A DNA stretch of 22,592 nucleotides, taken from NCBI GenBank assembly GCA_900553245.1, contig USCP01000007.1, forward strand, positions 1 through 22,592, given 5' to 3'. The notes beneath the pieces were generated by a model. It was not told the origin of the DNA and searched no databases. It saw only the letters and a list, made by a program, of their open reading frames with translations. Shown here in pieces: positions 14,611-22,266 of the stretch; the stretch's first letter is position 1; each line of letters starts with the position of its first letter. The stretch is from an uncultured Peptococcaceae bacterium. Lineage in GTDB: Bacteria > Bacillota > Peptococcia > Peptococcales > Peptococcaceae. Made by a program: the position numbers and the translations under genes.

Positions 14611-15411
14611 ATGAGATTAAAAGATAAAGTTGTTGTTGTTACTGCATCCACTCGCGGGATTGGCTTGGCCATTGTCAAAGCCTGTGCAGCAGAAGGGGCG
14701 CGTGTGTATCTTGCGGCGCGTAATCCGGAACGTGCTCAAGGCGTTATTGATGAAATTACCGCGCGCGGTGAATTTGCAGGCTACGTTTTTAACGATGCCA
14801 CCCAGCCTGAGAGCTTTAATACCATGATTGACGAGGTCATTGAAAAGGAAGGTCGTATTGACGTCTTAGTCAATAACTTCGGCACATCGGATCCAACCCA
14901 AGATATGCAAATCTCTGATACCGACGTGGATTATTTCACCGAGATTATCAATATCAACATTAACAGTGTATTCAGAGCCAGCCAGCGTGCCATTCAACAG
15001 ATGCGCAAGCAGGAAAAAGGCGGGAGCATCATCAATATTTCTTCTGTTGGCGGGATTGTTCCGGACATTTCTCAAATTGCTTACGGGACCAGTAAAGCAG
15101 CCATCAACTATCTAACCAAGCTGATGGCAGCACAAGAAGCGCGTAACAGCATTCGTTGCAATGCTGTTTTACCTGGGATGACCGCAACAGACGCTGTCAA
15201 AAATTCTTTGACCGATGATTTTAAGGATGTGTTCTTAAAGAGCACCCCAGCCGGACGTATGGGTACGCCGGAAGAAATCGCTGCAGCAGTTGTATATTTT
15301 GCAAGCGATGAAAGTGCTTTTACCACCGGTCAAATCCTTGCCGTTACCGGCGGATTCGGTCTTGCAACCCCTATTTACGGGGATTTTATCGGTGCAAGCC
15401 GAGGCAACTAA
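14611..15411 (+). CDS. Short-chain dehydrogenase/reductase resembling 7-alpha-hydroxysteroid dehydrogenases, 266 aa
   Basis: This is a cytoplasmic NAD(P)-dependent oxidoreductase of the classical SDR family. The nucleotide-binding motif is TASTRGIG (T11-G18), with R37 after the second strand favouring NADP(H). NNFG lies at 88-91, and the catalytic residues are N118, S145, Y158 and K162. The segment VPDISQIAY leading into the active tyrosine, then IRCNAVLPG, and the ending GGFGLATPIY closely resemble, as I recall them, the 7-alpha-hydroxysteroid dehydrogenases of Clostridium sardiniense and Paeniclostridium sordellii. Oxidation of a steroid or bile-acid hydroxyl is therefore a reasonable hypothesis, but many SDRs share these features and the substrate is not proven. 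It has its own strong promoter. The downstream exporter gene is separated by a terminator and its own promoter. Confidence 0.85.
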   Translation: MRLKDKVVVVTASTRGIGLAIVKACAAEGARVYLAARNPERAQGVIDEITARGEFAGYVFNDATQPESFNTMIDEVIEKEGRIDVLVNNFGTSDPTQDMQISDTDVDYFTEIINININSVFRASQRAIQQMRKQEKGGSIINISSVGGIVPDISQIAYGTSKAAINYLTKLMAAQEARNSIRCNAVLPGMTATDAVKNSLTDDFKDVFLKSTPAGRMGTPEEIAAAVVYFASDESAFTTGQILAVTGGFGLATPIYGDFIGASRGN

Positions 15412-15518
15412 ATACCAATTTTCCACGCATCGACTGCTTTTTACCCACCTGCTGCCAGGGTGAAAAGCTGCGAGATATTTTCATCGACTCTATGCCTACG
15501 GCAAGGGTACGACGGATT
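15412..15518 (+). other. Structured non-coding spacer after the dehydrogenase gene
   Basis: This spacer contains an 11-bp hairpin (GCTTTTTACCC with GGGTGAAAAGC, 15436-15468, one wobble), an octamer CATCGACT repeated on both sides of it (15428 and 15482), and a small TGCC/GGCA stem. It has no plausible ribosome binding site or reading frame. It could be a structured 3' UTR, a small RNA ending at the next terminator, or a relic. Confidence 0.4.
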
Positions 15519-15551
15519 AAAATCAGATTCCTTGGGAATCTGATTTTTTTT
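15519..15551 (+). terminator. Intrinsic terminator after dehydrogenase gene
   Basis: ATCAGATTCC (15522-15531) pairs perfectly with GGAATCTGAT (15535-15544) around a three-base loop, with seven T residues after it. Confidence 0.9.
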
Positions 15552-15589
15552 GATTTATGATGAATCCCGCAAAAGAGGGGGGCGTTGTG

Positions 15590-15598
15590 TGGTACAAT
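15590..15598 (+). promoter_or_regulatory. Extended -10 promoter for TauE/SafE-like gene
   Basis: TGG is followed by TACAAT (15593-15598), an extended -10. No good -35 is visible. It lies 35 bases before the start codon. Confidence 0.5.
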
Positions 15599-15633
15599 AA
15601 ATCTATAAGGTTTAGAAATAAAGAGGGGGATGC

Positions 15634-16362
15634 ATGACCATGTCGACAATCATTGCATTTTGCACTATTGTTCTTATTGCAGCAATCGTTCAGGGCGTAA
15701 GTGGCTTTGCCTTTGGGATGATGGTGCTCATGATCTTTCCATATATTTTCGGTTATACAAAGGCGCTGGTTTTAGCCGGAATGATGGGCTTGGTGCTATC
15801 GGCTGCCAATGCTTTTATTTATCGAAAGTACATTGATTGGAAATGGATTCCGCGATGGTTGTGTGTATTTATTGGTATGGAATTTTTGAGCATACTTGTT
15901 CTGAAGAAAGTCGGTGATTCTCCGATTTGGTACACCTTAATGGGTATCATGTTTATTTCCATGGCAATCTATCTTTTGTGGGGACAAAAGGTGATTCACG
16001 TAAAGGCCAACTTTTCTTCGATGGCGGTCTTAGCAGCATTGAGTGGTTTGATTATGGGGAGCTTCGGCGTCGGCGGACCACTGATGGCGGCCTTTTTCCT
16101 TGAAGCCACCCATAGCAAGGAAGAATACCTCGGTACCGTTCAAGGGCTGGGGGTTATTGTTGCAAGCATTGATGTTATTTTGCGGAGCTTAAACGGCATG
16201 ATGGGTGTTGAGCTTTTCGGCTATGCTGCTGTAGGTCTTGTCTTTATGGCTGCAGGACTCCTGATTGCAAAAAGTCTTGTCAGTCACATGAATGCCCTTA
16301 CTATGCGTCGCATTATTTGTGGTGTCATGGTGCTAAATGGCATTGTTATGCTGTCTCATTGA
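15634..16362 (+). CDS. TauE/SafE (TSUP) family membrane exporter, 242 aa
   Basis: This is an integral membrane protein of the TauE/SafE family, whose studied members export sulfite, sulfoacetate or related organosulfur anions. It shows seven to eight hydrophobic segments in two similar halves. The first begins with AAIVQGVSGFAFGMM, and the second carries the matching family signature SGLIMGSFGVGGPLMAAFFL (about residues 133-152). The glycine-rich repeats in equivalent positions are diagnostic. Length is normal. The start at 15634 follows GAGGGGG by four bases; an ATG six bases later (15640) is equally possible. It stands between two terminators, so it is its own transcript. Substrate is unknown; its neighbourhood beside an anion permease and a LysR gene may be coincidental. 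Confidence 0.85.
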   Translation: MTMSTIIAFCTIVLIAAIVQGVSGFAFGMMVLMIFPYIFGYTKALVLAGMMGLVLSAANAFIYRKYIDWKWIPRWLCVFIGMEFLSILVLKKVGDSPIWYTLMGIMFISMAIYLLWGQKVIHVKANFSSMAVLAALSGLIMGSFGVGGPLMAAFFLEATHSKEEYLGTVQGLGVIVASIDVILRSLNGMMGVELFGYAAVGLVFMAAGLLIAKSLVSHMNALTMRRIICGVMVLNGIVMLSH

Positions 16363-16369
16363 GAAAAAT

Positions 16370-16416
16370 AAAAAATTCCCTTCGTACAGCGCGGGCTGTG
16401 CGAAGGGAATTTTTTA
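16370..16416. terminator. Bidirectional terminator between TauE-like and LysR genes
   Basis: A long near-perfect stem of about 20 bp (16370-16390 with 16395-16415, one wobble) around a GCGG loop has A and T runs at its ends, suitable for both convergent genes. Confidence 0.93.
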
Positions 16417-17322
16417 TTCCATGGAATTGAGGGTATCCTGAACGGCGGTTTTAAGAATATCTAAAAAGGCACGATCGGCAGCGGAAGGCTTGTAGCGGGT
16501 GCTTTCGATGGTACCGATATGGGTTTTTGCGTCAAAGTTTGAAATTGGAAGGGCGCGAATCAGTCCGGCCTTGATATAGACGTCGTCGGCGGTCATGAAA
16601 CGATGGTAAAAGGCCACGTAGTTGTCTTCGGTAATCATTTTCTTGATAGACTCGAGCTCATCGGTACGAAGGGCGATGTTTGGTCGCATGCCCTTGAAAA
16701 TATCGGTGACGCCACCGTTGTTTTTGAGAAATTCCTGACGATAGGCAATGTAAGGCTGTTGCATGGCTTCTTCGATGGTGATGGAATCGGCGTCCCAATA
16801 AGGGGAATAGGGACCGACATAGAGTACGTATTCGTCATCAAAGAGGGGCGTGAAGATGATTTCCGGGCTTTGCACTTCATCGGAAGAGAAGATGATGCCC
16901 AACGACGAAATGCCTGAGAGTACGTTGTGGTAGATTTCATTGCTTTCGGCGCAATGAATAGAAACATGGATTGGAAGTTTTTGGGAGTTGGCTGCTTTCA
17001 CTGCTAAAGGAAGAATCCGGTCGCAAAGGCAAGGGATGGTCGCCAGTTGTACCACACCGCTGCCGGAGTGAGAGTAGGCGATGCCGTGGATGTCATCAAC
17101 AAGCTCAAAGATGCCTTGAATTTTTTCGAGAATGGCTTTACCGGCTGTGGTCGGGGTGACGCCTCGGCTGTTACGGTTTAAGAGGGTTACACCGAGTTCT
17201 TTTTCTAGTTTTGTGATGGCAGCACTAAAGGAGGGCTGCGAGATATAATTGTGTTCGGCTGCTACAGAAATAGAACCGTATTTGCAGGCTTCTTGAAAAT
17301 AGCGCAATTGTTCAAATTTCAT
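16414..17322 (-). CDS. LysR-family transcriptional regulator, 302 aa
   Basis: This is a DNA-binding regulator with an N-terminal winged helix-turn-helix (residues about 2-60: FEQLRYFQEACKYGSISVAA, then SQPSFSAAITKLEKELG and RNSRGV). A linker helix and a periplasmic-binding-protein-like effector domain (about residues 88-300) follow. LysR proteins usually regulate the divergent gene and respond to a metabolite of its pathway. Here the divergent unit is the SLC13 permease and alkaline-phosphatase-like hydrolase operon, so the effector is probably their substrate or product. AGGAG (minus strand, 17335-17331) is spaced eight bases from the ATG at 17322; a GTG nine bases upstream overlaps that site. 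Length is typical. The effector cannot be read from the sequence. Confidence 0.9.
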   Translation of the reverse strand: MKFEQLRYFQEACKYGSISVAAEHNYISQPSFSAAITKLEKELGVTLLNRNSRGVTPTTAGKAILEKIQGIFELVDDIHGIAYSHSGSGVVQLATIPCLCDRILPLAVKAANSQKLPIHVSIHCAESNEIYHNVLSGISSLGIIFSSDEVQSPEIIFTPLFDDEYVLYVGPYSPYWDADSITIEEAMQQPYIAYRQEFLKNNGGVTDIFKGMRPNIALRTDELESIKKMITEDNYVAFYHRFMTADDVYIKAGLIRALPISNFDAKTHIGTIESTRYKPSAADRAFLDILKTAVQDTLNSME

Positions 17323-17357
17323 GATGACCACTCCTGTTAATGGATAAGATTAGACTT

Positions 17358-17366
17358 AGTATAGCA
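17358..17366 (-). promoter_or_regulatory. Extended -10 promoter of the LysR gene
   Basis: On the minus strand TGC precedes TATACT (17363-17358). The -35 region is a poor TTTTTG. It is separated from the permease promoter by about 60 bases. Confidence 0.5.
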
Positions 17367-17419
17367 TGAAAATAGATTTCCAAAAAGGTTTTTATATATC
17401 CCGTATTCTGATTTGCTAA

Positions 17420-17448
17420 TTCTTATAAAGTAAGATTATGACTATAAT
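17420..17448 (+). promoter_or_regulatory. Permease-operon promoter with overlapping dyad
   Basis: TATAAT (17443-17448) is perfect. The -35, TTCTTA (17420-17425), is poor at 17 bases, as is usual for an activator-dependent promoter. An inverted repeat TCTTA-TAAAG-TAAGA (17421-17435) covers the -35, a place where LysR proteins contact RNA polymerase. Confidence 0.55.
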
Positions 17449-17463
17449 AAAGTCGAGTTAAAG

Positions 17464-17485
17464 ATTCATAAGAATTCTGATGAAT
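17464..17485. promoter_or_regulatory. 22-bp palindrome in the LysR/permease spacer, probable operator
   Basis: The arms ATTCAT and ATGAAT flank AGAATTCT with one mismatched pair, so ten of eleven position pairs are symmetric. It lies downstream of the predicted permease transcription start and 36 bases before its GTG, where binding would more likely repress than activate. Confidence 0.6.
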
Positions 17486-17521
17486 GGTTTGAAATTTCCG
17501 AAATAATAGAGGTGAGAGATT

Positions 17522-18922
17522 GTGTCAACTCAAGCAATGAAAGTAGATAAGGGAGCGCTGATCAAATGGCTGATTACCATTGCGGTTCCGCTCATCTTAT
17601 TCCTCATTCCGGAAACGGATGTGTATACTTATGAAGTAAAGATGTTCCTGGTTGTCACTGTTGGCGGGATTTTGTTGGTGGCATTTGAACAGGTTCATTT
17701 GATGGCAGTGTCGATGTTGTTCCCGATTGGTTATATGGTTGCCGGATTGGTACCAATGGATGTGGCATACTCTGCATGGTTGCAAACCATGCCATTGGTT
17801 GTTGTCGGCGGTTATATGATTGCGATGGTATTAAACCGTGTCGGTCTTTTGAAGCGCATGGCGTACTGGTGCTTCATTAAGGTTCGCGGTAGTTATTATG
17901 GATTATTGTACAGTGTTTTCATCGTAGGGTGTATCTTAAATACCGTTACCGGTGGGAATGCATGGGTAATGATGGCAGCCTTTACTTTCGGGCTTTGCAT
18001 GGGCTTTGACCTTGGCAAATCCATTGACTCAGCTATTATCATGTTGGTCGGTGGGCTTTCCGCTGGGGCATCCTGCATGTTCATCTATTCCCCATATTTT
18101 ATGAATCTTCTTTGGAATGCAGCCAATAAGACCCTTCCCGAAGGCGCAGAACCTTACGGTGCGACTTGGTTGGAATTCATCTGGCAAAACGTTCCATATT
18201 TGCTCTTCTGCTTGGTATTCATCTTTGTATTGCCAAAGATTTTCAAGCCAAAGAAAAAATTGCCTGGCGTAGAATACTTCAAGGAAGAGTATGCAAAACT
18301 TGGCAAAATGCAACGCAATGAAAAAATCGGTGCGATTTTGACTGTTGGTTTGATTGTATTTATGATGACCGGCAACCTTCATGGCATTGCACTTGACTGG
18401 GGCTTCATCGTATTACCTTGGTTGATGTTCTTCCCTGGGATTAAGATTGCGACCGAAGAGGACGTTAAGGGCGTTGACTGGAGCATGGTATTCTTCTGTA
18501 TCGCCTGCTTGTCGATCGGTAATGTATCCAGCTATCTGGGCATTGGCGAATTGGTGGCAGACTTATTGGTACCGGTGTTGAGCGACATGAGCTCTAACGT
18601 TGTATTGATTGCAGTATATGCAGTGGTTGTGCTTTTGAACTTCCTTTTAACCCCACTTGCTATTTTGGCAGGGTTCTCCGAACCAATTGCTCAAATTGCA
18701 GCCGGCCTTGGTATGAATCCGGTTGGGGCGATGTACAGCATGTTCTTAGGGGCAGACCAAGTATTGCTTCCTTACGAATATTTGACTTACATGATCTTCT
18801 ATTCCTTCGGGCTTATTAAGCTGGTGGACTTTATGAAGATTTTAGGCTTCAAGATGATTGCCGCAACGGTTGTACTGGCAGCAATCATGATTCCTTGGTG
18901 GCACTTTGTAGGTGTTCTCTAA
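17522..18922 (+). CDS. SLC13/DASS-family anion permease, 466 aa
   Basis: This is an integral membrane secondary transporter of the divalent-anion:sodium symporter superfamily, which imports dicarboxylates, citrate, sulfate or phosphate-like anions. About eleven to twelve hydrophobic segments are seen. The two substrate/sodium hairpins appear as ILNTVTGGNAWVMM (near residue 138) and, in the second half, NFLLTPLAILAG (near 375), in place of the canonical SNT motifs. A cytoplasmic basic loop (KPKKKLPGVEYFKEEYAKL) lies midway. The start is GTG at 17522 after AGAGGTGA; no ATG is better placed. It is the first gene of the LysR-controlled unit, followed by the phosphatase-superfamily gene. The substrate is unknown, but the partner hydrolase suggests an anionic ester or its product. 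Confidence 0.85.
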   Translation: MSTQAMKVDKGALIKWLITIAVPLILFLIPETDVYTYEVKMFLVVTVGGILLVAFEQVHLMAVSMLFPIGYMVAGLVPMDVAYSAWLQTMPLVVVGGYMIAMVLNRVGLLKRMAYWCFIKVRGSYYGLLYSVFIVGCILNTVTGGNAWVMMAAFTFGLCMGFDLGKSIDSAIIMLVGGLSAGASCMFIYSPYFMNLLWNAANKTLPEGAEPYGATWLEFIWQNVPYLLFCLVFIFVLPKIFKPKKKLPGVEYFKEEYAKLGKMQRNEKIGAILTVGLIVFMMTGNLHGIALDWGFIVLPWLMFFPGIKIATEEDVKGVDWSMVFFCIACLSIGNVSSYLGIGELVADLLVPVLSDMSSNVVLIAVYAVVVLLNFLLTPLAILAGFSEPIAQIAAGLGMNPVGAMYSMFLGADQVLLPYEYLTYMIFYSFGLIKLVDFMKILGFKMIAATVVLAAIMIPWWHFVGVL

Positions 18923-18933
18923 GGAGAATAACA

Positions 18934-18963
18934 ATGTATCATATTTCTCAATTGATGCGCTGA
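18934..18963 (+). CDS. Possible nine-codon leader peptide
   Basis: AAGGAG (18921-18926) is followed after seven bases by ATG and the short frame M-Y-H-I-S-Q-L-M-R ending in TGA. Its last four codons form the left arm of a perfect hairpin and its stop lies in the loop. A ribosome on this frame would melt the hairpin, so it could couple translation or RNA stability to the downstream gene. The frame may be coincidental, since AAGGAG overlaps the permease stop region. Confidence 0.35.
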   Translation: MYHISQLMR

Positions 18964-18977
18964 GCGCGCATCAATTG
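18949..18977 (+). promoter_or_regulatory. Perfect 12-bp intercistronic hairpin
   Basis: CAATTGATGCGC (18949-18960) pairs completely with GCGCATCAATTG (18966-18977) around a five-base loop. No T run follows, so it is not an intrinsic terminator. Placed before a gene with strongly biased codons, it could protect the downstream mRNA after cleavage. Confidence 0.7.
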
Positions 18978-19017
18978 GGGATAAAATAAAGATTTAATAG
19001 AGAAGGAGAATTTACTC

Positions 19018-21063
19018 ATGGCTAGACAAGCAATGACTAAAAAATTGATGGTTGTCGGTATTGACGGGATGGATGCCCGCATTACCAAGCATCTCATGGA
19101 TGAAGGCAAAATGCCTAACTTGGAAAAATTTGTTAATCGTGGCTCTGCACGCGAAGACTTACACCTCTTAGGGGCTATTCCAACCATTACCCCTCCATGC
19201 TGGACCACCCTTGCTACCGGTGCTTATCCTGGGACCCACGGGATTACCTGCTACTGGCGTCAATCTCCTGAAAGCTTGGATGCAGTTGTTTACAACATGG
19301 ACTCTCGCAACTGTGAAGCAGAACAAATGTGGAATGTTACCACTGAAGCTGGTAAGAAGACCTTAGTATGGCACTGGCCTGGTTCTTCTTGGCCACCATC
19401 CTCTGACAGCCCACTTTTGCACGTTGTTGACGGGACCCAACCTGGTTCTGTAAACATGGGTGTGGCACAAATGGACTGGGAAAAAATCATTGTTGCAACC
19501 CCAGAAATTGAAAAAGTAGACTATGCACCACGTGTTGAAAACCCAGCCGGCGTTGGCTGCATCATGACCGACATCGATGACATGGTTGTTGGTGACAACG
19601 ACGATGAAATGATGGAACTCTGGTGGGGTGATGAAGCACGTAAGGGTGGCGAAATCCGCACTCCTATCATGAGCCTTGATGATACCGAAATGATGATCGG
19701 TGCAAAGGTTGCTTATGACATCGTAAACTCCCCATTGAAGCCAGCTGAAGGCTGGGCAAACGCTCCGGAAGGCGCATTGGAATTCACCATCTTAACTTCT
19801 AGCGGCTTTACCCGTCGTCCTGCACTTTTGCTCAAGAACGAAGCAGGCGAATATGATAGCGTAGCTGTATATAAGAATAAAAAGGCGACTGAACCAATCG
19901 TTGTTGTTCCTAACGGCAAAATCGTTACCGCTATTGACGATGTTACCAAGAAAGAAGACACCAAGCCAGCATGCCGTTCCTACAAGATTCTTGAATTGGA
20001 TCCAAAGGGGACCATGGTTCGCATGTGGATTTCCAACGCATTGGATACCACTAATGACATGCTTTGGCACACCAAAGAACTTTACCAAGATATCGTGAAA
20101 AATGTTGGTCCTGTTCCTCCGGTATCTCTCATCGGTGGGGAAGAAGCTGACCTCGTTCGTGACGTATTCATTCCATCTTGGGATAACTACTGCGAATGGC
20201 AAGCAGACTGCTTGAACTACTTGGCAGAAACCGGTGGCTATGAAGTAATGTTCAGCCACTTGCACAACGTTGACTGCGCAGGGCACCAACTTTGGCACTT
20301 GGGTAAAACCCTCGAACCATGGAAGCACACCAACGAAAAAGAATATCAAGATTGCATCGTAGACGTATATCGTCAAACCGACGATTACCTCGGTCGTTTC
20401 TTGCACTTCCTTGATGAAGACTGGACCGTTCTCATTGTCAGTGACCACGGCCTCATCGTTGGGGAAGAAGTGCCACCATTGATTGGTGAATACGGTGGTT
20501 TGAACGTTCCTATCATGGAACAACTCGGTTACACCGTGATGAAAAAGGACGAAAACGGCAACAGCACCGGCGACGTTGACTGGGAAAAGACCCGCGCTGT
20601 ACAAATCCGTTCCAACTATATCTACATCAACCTCAAGGGCCGCGACAAATACGGCATTGTAGACCCAGCTGACAAGTATGCCCTTGAAGAACAAATCATC
20701 AACGACCTCTACAACTACCGTGATCCAGCGACTGGCAGACGCGTCATCGGCATCTGCTTGCGCAACAAGGATGGCGTATTAATTGGTGTCAACGGCCCAG
20801 AATGTGGTGACATCTTCTTCTCTATCGAAGAAGGCTTCAACCGTCTCCACGGTGACAGCTTGTCCACCTCTGAAGGGTATTTCAACTCCTCTGTATCCCC
20901 ACTTTTCATTGCAGCAGGGTCTGGTGTGAAGGAAGACTTCAAGACCCCTCGTACTATCCGTCAAGTAGACGTGACCCCTACCATCGCAGCACTCTTGGGT
21001 GTTCGCTTCCCAGCACAATGCGAAGGGGCTCCTGTTTACCAAATCTTCAGCGAAGAATTCTAA
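19018..21063 (+). CDS. Alkaline-phosphatase-superfamily phosphodiesterase/phosphatase, 681 aa
   Basis: This is a metal-dependent hydrolase of the nucleotide pyrophosphatase/phosphodiesterase-like branch. Metal ligands and nucleophile can be placed: D16 in GIDGMD, T58 in TPPCWTTLATG as the likely nucleophile, D419 and H423 in HLHNVDCAGH, D476 and H477 in SDHG, and H611 near the C-terminus. The sulfatase signature CxPxR is absent, so phosphate rather than sulfate esters are expected. No signal peptide or membrane segment is seen, so it is cytoplasmic. A ~150-residue insert (residues about 220-370) rich in beta strands could shape substrate choice. Codons are strongly biased, unlike the permease before it, indicating very high expression. 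The start follows AAGGAG (19002-19007). The substrate is unknown. Confidence 0.85.
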   Translation: MARQAMTKKLMVVGIDGMDARITKHLMDEGKMPNLEKFVNRGSAREDLHLLGAIPTITPPCWTTLATGAYPGTHGITCYWRQSPESLDAVVYNMDSRNCEAEQMWNVTTEAGKKTLVWHWPGSSWPPSSDSPLLHVVDGTQPGSVNMGVAQMDWEKIIVATPEIEKVDYAPRVENPAGVGCIMTDIDDMVVGDNDDEMMELWWGDEARKGGEIRTPIMSLDDTEMMIGAKVAYDIVNSPLKPAEGWANAPEGALEFTILTSSGFTRRPALLLKNEAGEYDSVAVYKNKKATEPIVVVPNGKIVTAIDDVTKKEDTKPACRSYKILELDPKGTMVRMWISNALDTTNDMLWHTKELYQDIVKNVGPVPPVSLIGGEEADLVRDVFIPSWDNYCEWQADCLNYLAETGGYEVMFSHLHNVDCAGHQLWHLGKTLEPWKHTNEKEYQDCIVDVYRQTDDYLGRFLHFLDEDWTVLIVSDHGLIVGEEVPPLIGEYGGLNVPIMEQLGYTVMKKDENGNSTGDVDWEKTRAVQIRSNYIYINLKGRDKYGIVDPADKYALEEQIINDLYNYRDPATGRRVIGICLRNKDGVLIGVNGPECGDIFFSIEEGFNRLHGDSLSTSEGYFNSSVSPLFIAAGSGVKEDFKTPRTIRQVDVTPTIAALLGVRFPAQCEGAPVYQIFSEEF

Positions 21064-21097
21064 TACTCCCCTTTTAAAACAACCATTTAATATTGCC

Positions 21098-21136
21098 AAA
21101 AAAGAAGCAGATCTATTATTGAGGTCTGCTTCTTTT
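21098..21136 (+). terminator. Intrinsic terminator after the hydrolase gene
   Basis: A 15-bp stem with one wobble (21100-21114 with 21122-21136) encloses ATTATTG, and the right arm ends in a T run. It overlaps the -35 of the next promoter, so the unit downstream may be partly separately controlled. Confidence 0.82.
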
Positions 21137-21147
21137 AAATATATAAT
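21119..21147 (+). promoter_or_regulatory. Promoter for DMT-type carrier operon
   Basis: TTGAGG (21119-21124) and TATAAT (21142-21147) are 17 bases apart. The -35 lies inside the loop and right arm of the preceding terminator. Confidence 0.6.
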
Positions 21148-21183
21148 GGAAAAATCAGTTATTAAGTAAAGGAGCAAATTGCC

Positions 21184-22266
21184 ATGAGTGACCACAACAA
21201 AAAGGCCTTGCAGATGAAGCGGGCATTGGACAAGCAATTCTATAGAAATGGGATTGCCGTTGCCATCATCTCGGGGGTATGTTATGGGTTGTTTACCGCC
21301 TTTTTAAACCTTGGGATGGGTCGTGGCGTATGGGCCGGTTGGACAACAGACGTCCTTTCCGTATTTACGGTGACCTATATTATCGGGGCTTTGGGAAGCA
21401 CCACGATGTATTTTTTCAGTGCGCTTTCCAGTGTCGGTCTGGCGGCATTACAGGGCAAACTCAGAGATTGCTTGCGCAGCCTTAGCACAAAACCGGCGCG
21501 CAATCTCATGCTTTTGGGGCTTTTGAGTGGTCCCTTGGCAGGAACCGCGTATGTGATTGCACTGCAAAAGGCCGGTTCCATTGTGATTCCGATTACCGGG
21601 CTTTGTCCTGCCATCGGTGCCATTTTGGCAAGACTCTTTTATAAGCAACCCTTAGGTGCCCGCACCATTCTTGGAATTGTGGTATGCTTTGGTGCCAGCG
21701 TGATGATTGCAGGCAACAGTTTAGGGGCAGGCGCATCAGACGACATGGTGGTTGGCATTGTGATGGCCTTTGTGGCTGCGTTTATTTGGGGCCTTGAAGG
21801 ATGCGTGGCCGGTTATAGTACCGCCATGTTGGATTATCAAATCGGCATTACGCTGCGTCAGTTTGTAGGCGTGCTCTCAAATCTCCTAGTGGTACTCCCG
21901 CTACTTTCGATTTTATCGGGAGAAGGGGTAACATTGGCATGGCGTTTCTTTGGACAGGCCTTGAGCGACGGTACCTCTCTTTGGGCCTTTGCATTGAGTG
22001 GATTTTTTGCAATGTTTGCTTATAGCCTTTGGTACAAGGGCAACAGCATGTGTGGCGCTGCCCTTGGGATGGCCTGCAATGCCACCTATGCCTTTTGGGG
22101 CCCACTCTTCTGTTGGCTGATCTTAGGCCTTGGGTTTGGTCAGAGCGGCTGGGATATTCCGCTCATCGGTTGGGTGTCTGCGGTGGTGATGGTGCTGGGT
22201 ATCTTCATTATCGCTGTGGACCCACGCACCCTATTGAAACGAGGTGATAAGCATGATGCCGCTTAA
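21184..22266 (+). CDS. DMT/EamA-type membrane transporter, 360 aa
   Basis: This is an integral membrane carrier with about ten hydrophobic segments in two halves, the layout of drug/metabolite transporters. The first half includes the segment PLAGTAYVIALQKAGSIVIP followed by ITGLCPAIGAILARLFYKQP, the usual helix-3/4 pattern of EamA repeats. The second half repeats this around SGFFAMFAYSLWYKGNSMCG. A longer-than-usual loop joins the first two helices. DMT carriers export metabolites or import sugars and nucleotide sugars; direction and cargo are unknown. AAAGGAG before the ATG gives a clear start. The gene overlaps the next one by 14 bases. Following the hydrolase, it could handle the reaction product. 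Confidence 0.8.
   Translation: MSDHNKKALQMKRALDKQFYRNGIAVAIISGVCYGLFTAFLNLGMGRGVWAGWTTDVLSVFTVTYIIGALGSTTMYFFSALSSVGLAALQGKLRDCLRSLSTKPARNLMLLGLLSGPLAGTAYVIALQKAGSIVIPITGLCPAIGAILARLFYKQPLGARTILGIVVCFGASVMIAGNSLGAGASDDMVVGIVMAFVAAFIWGLEGCVAGYSTAMLDYQIGITLRQFVGVLSNLLVVLPLLSILSGEGVTLAWRFFGQALSDGTSLWAFALSGFFAMFAYSLWYKGNSMCGAALGMACNATYAFWGPLFCWLILGLGFGQSGWDIPLIGWVSAVVMVLGIFIIAVDPRTLLKRGDKHDAA

Noticed and set aside
19792..20694. 300-codon minus-strand open frame opposite the hydrolase gene
   Set aside because: It has no ribosome binding site or family features, and the open frame is a by-product of the strong codon bias of the plus-strand gene.
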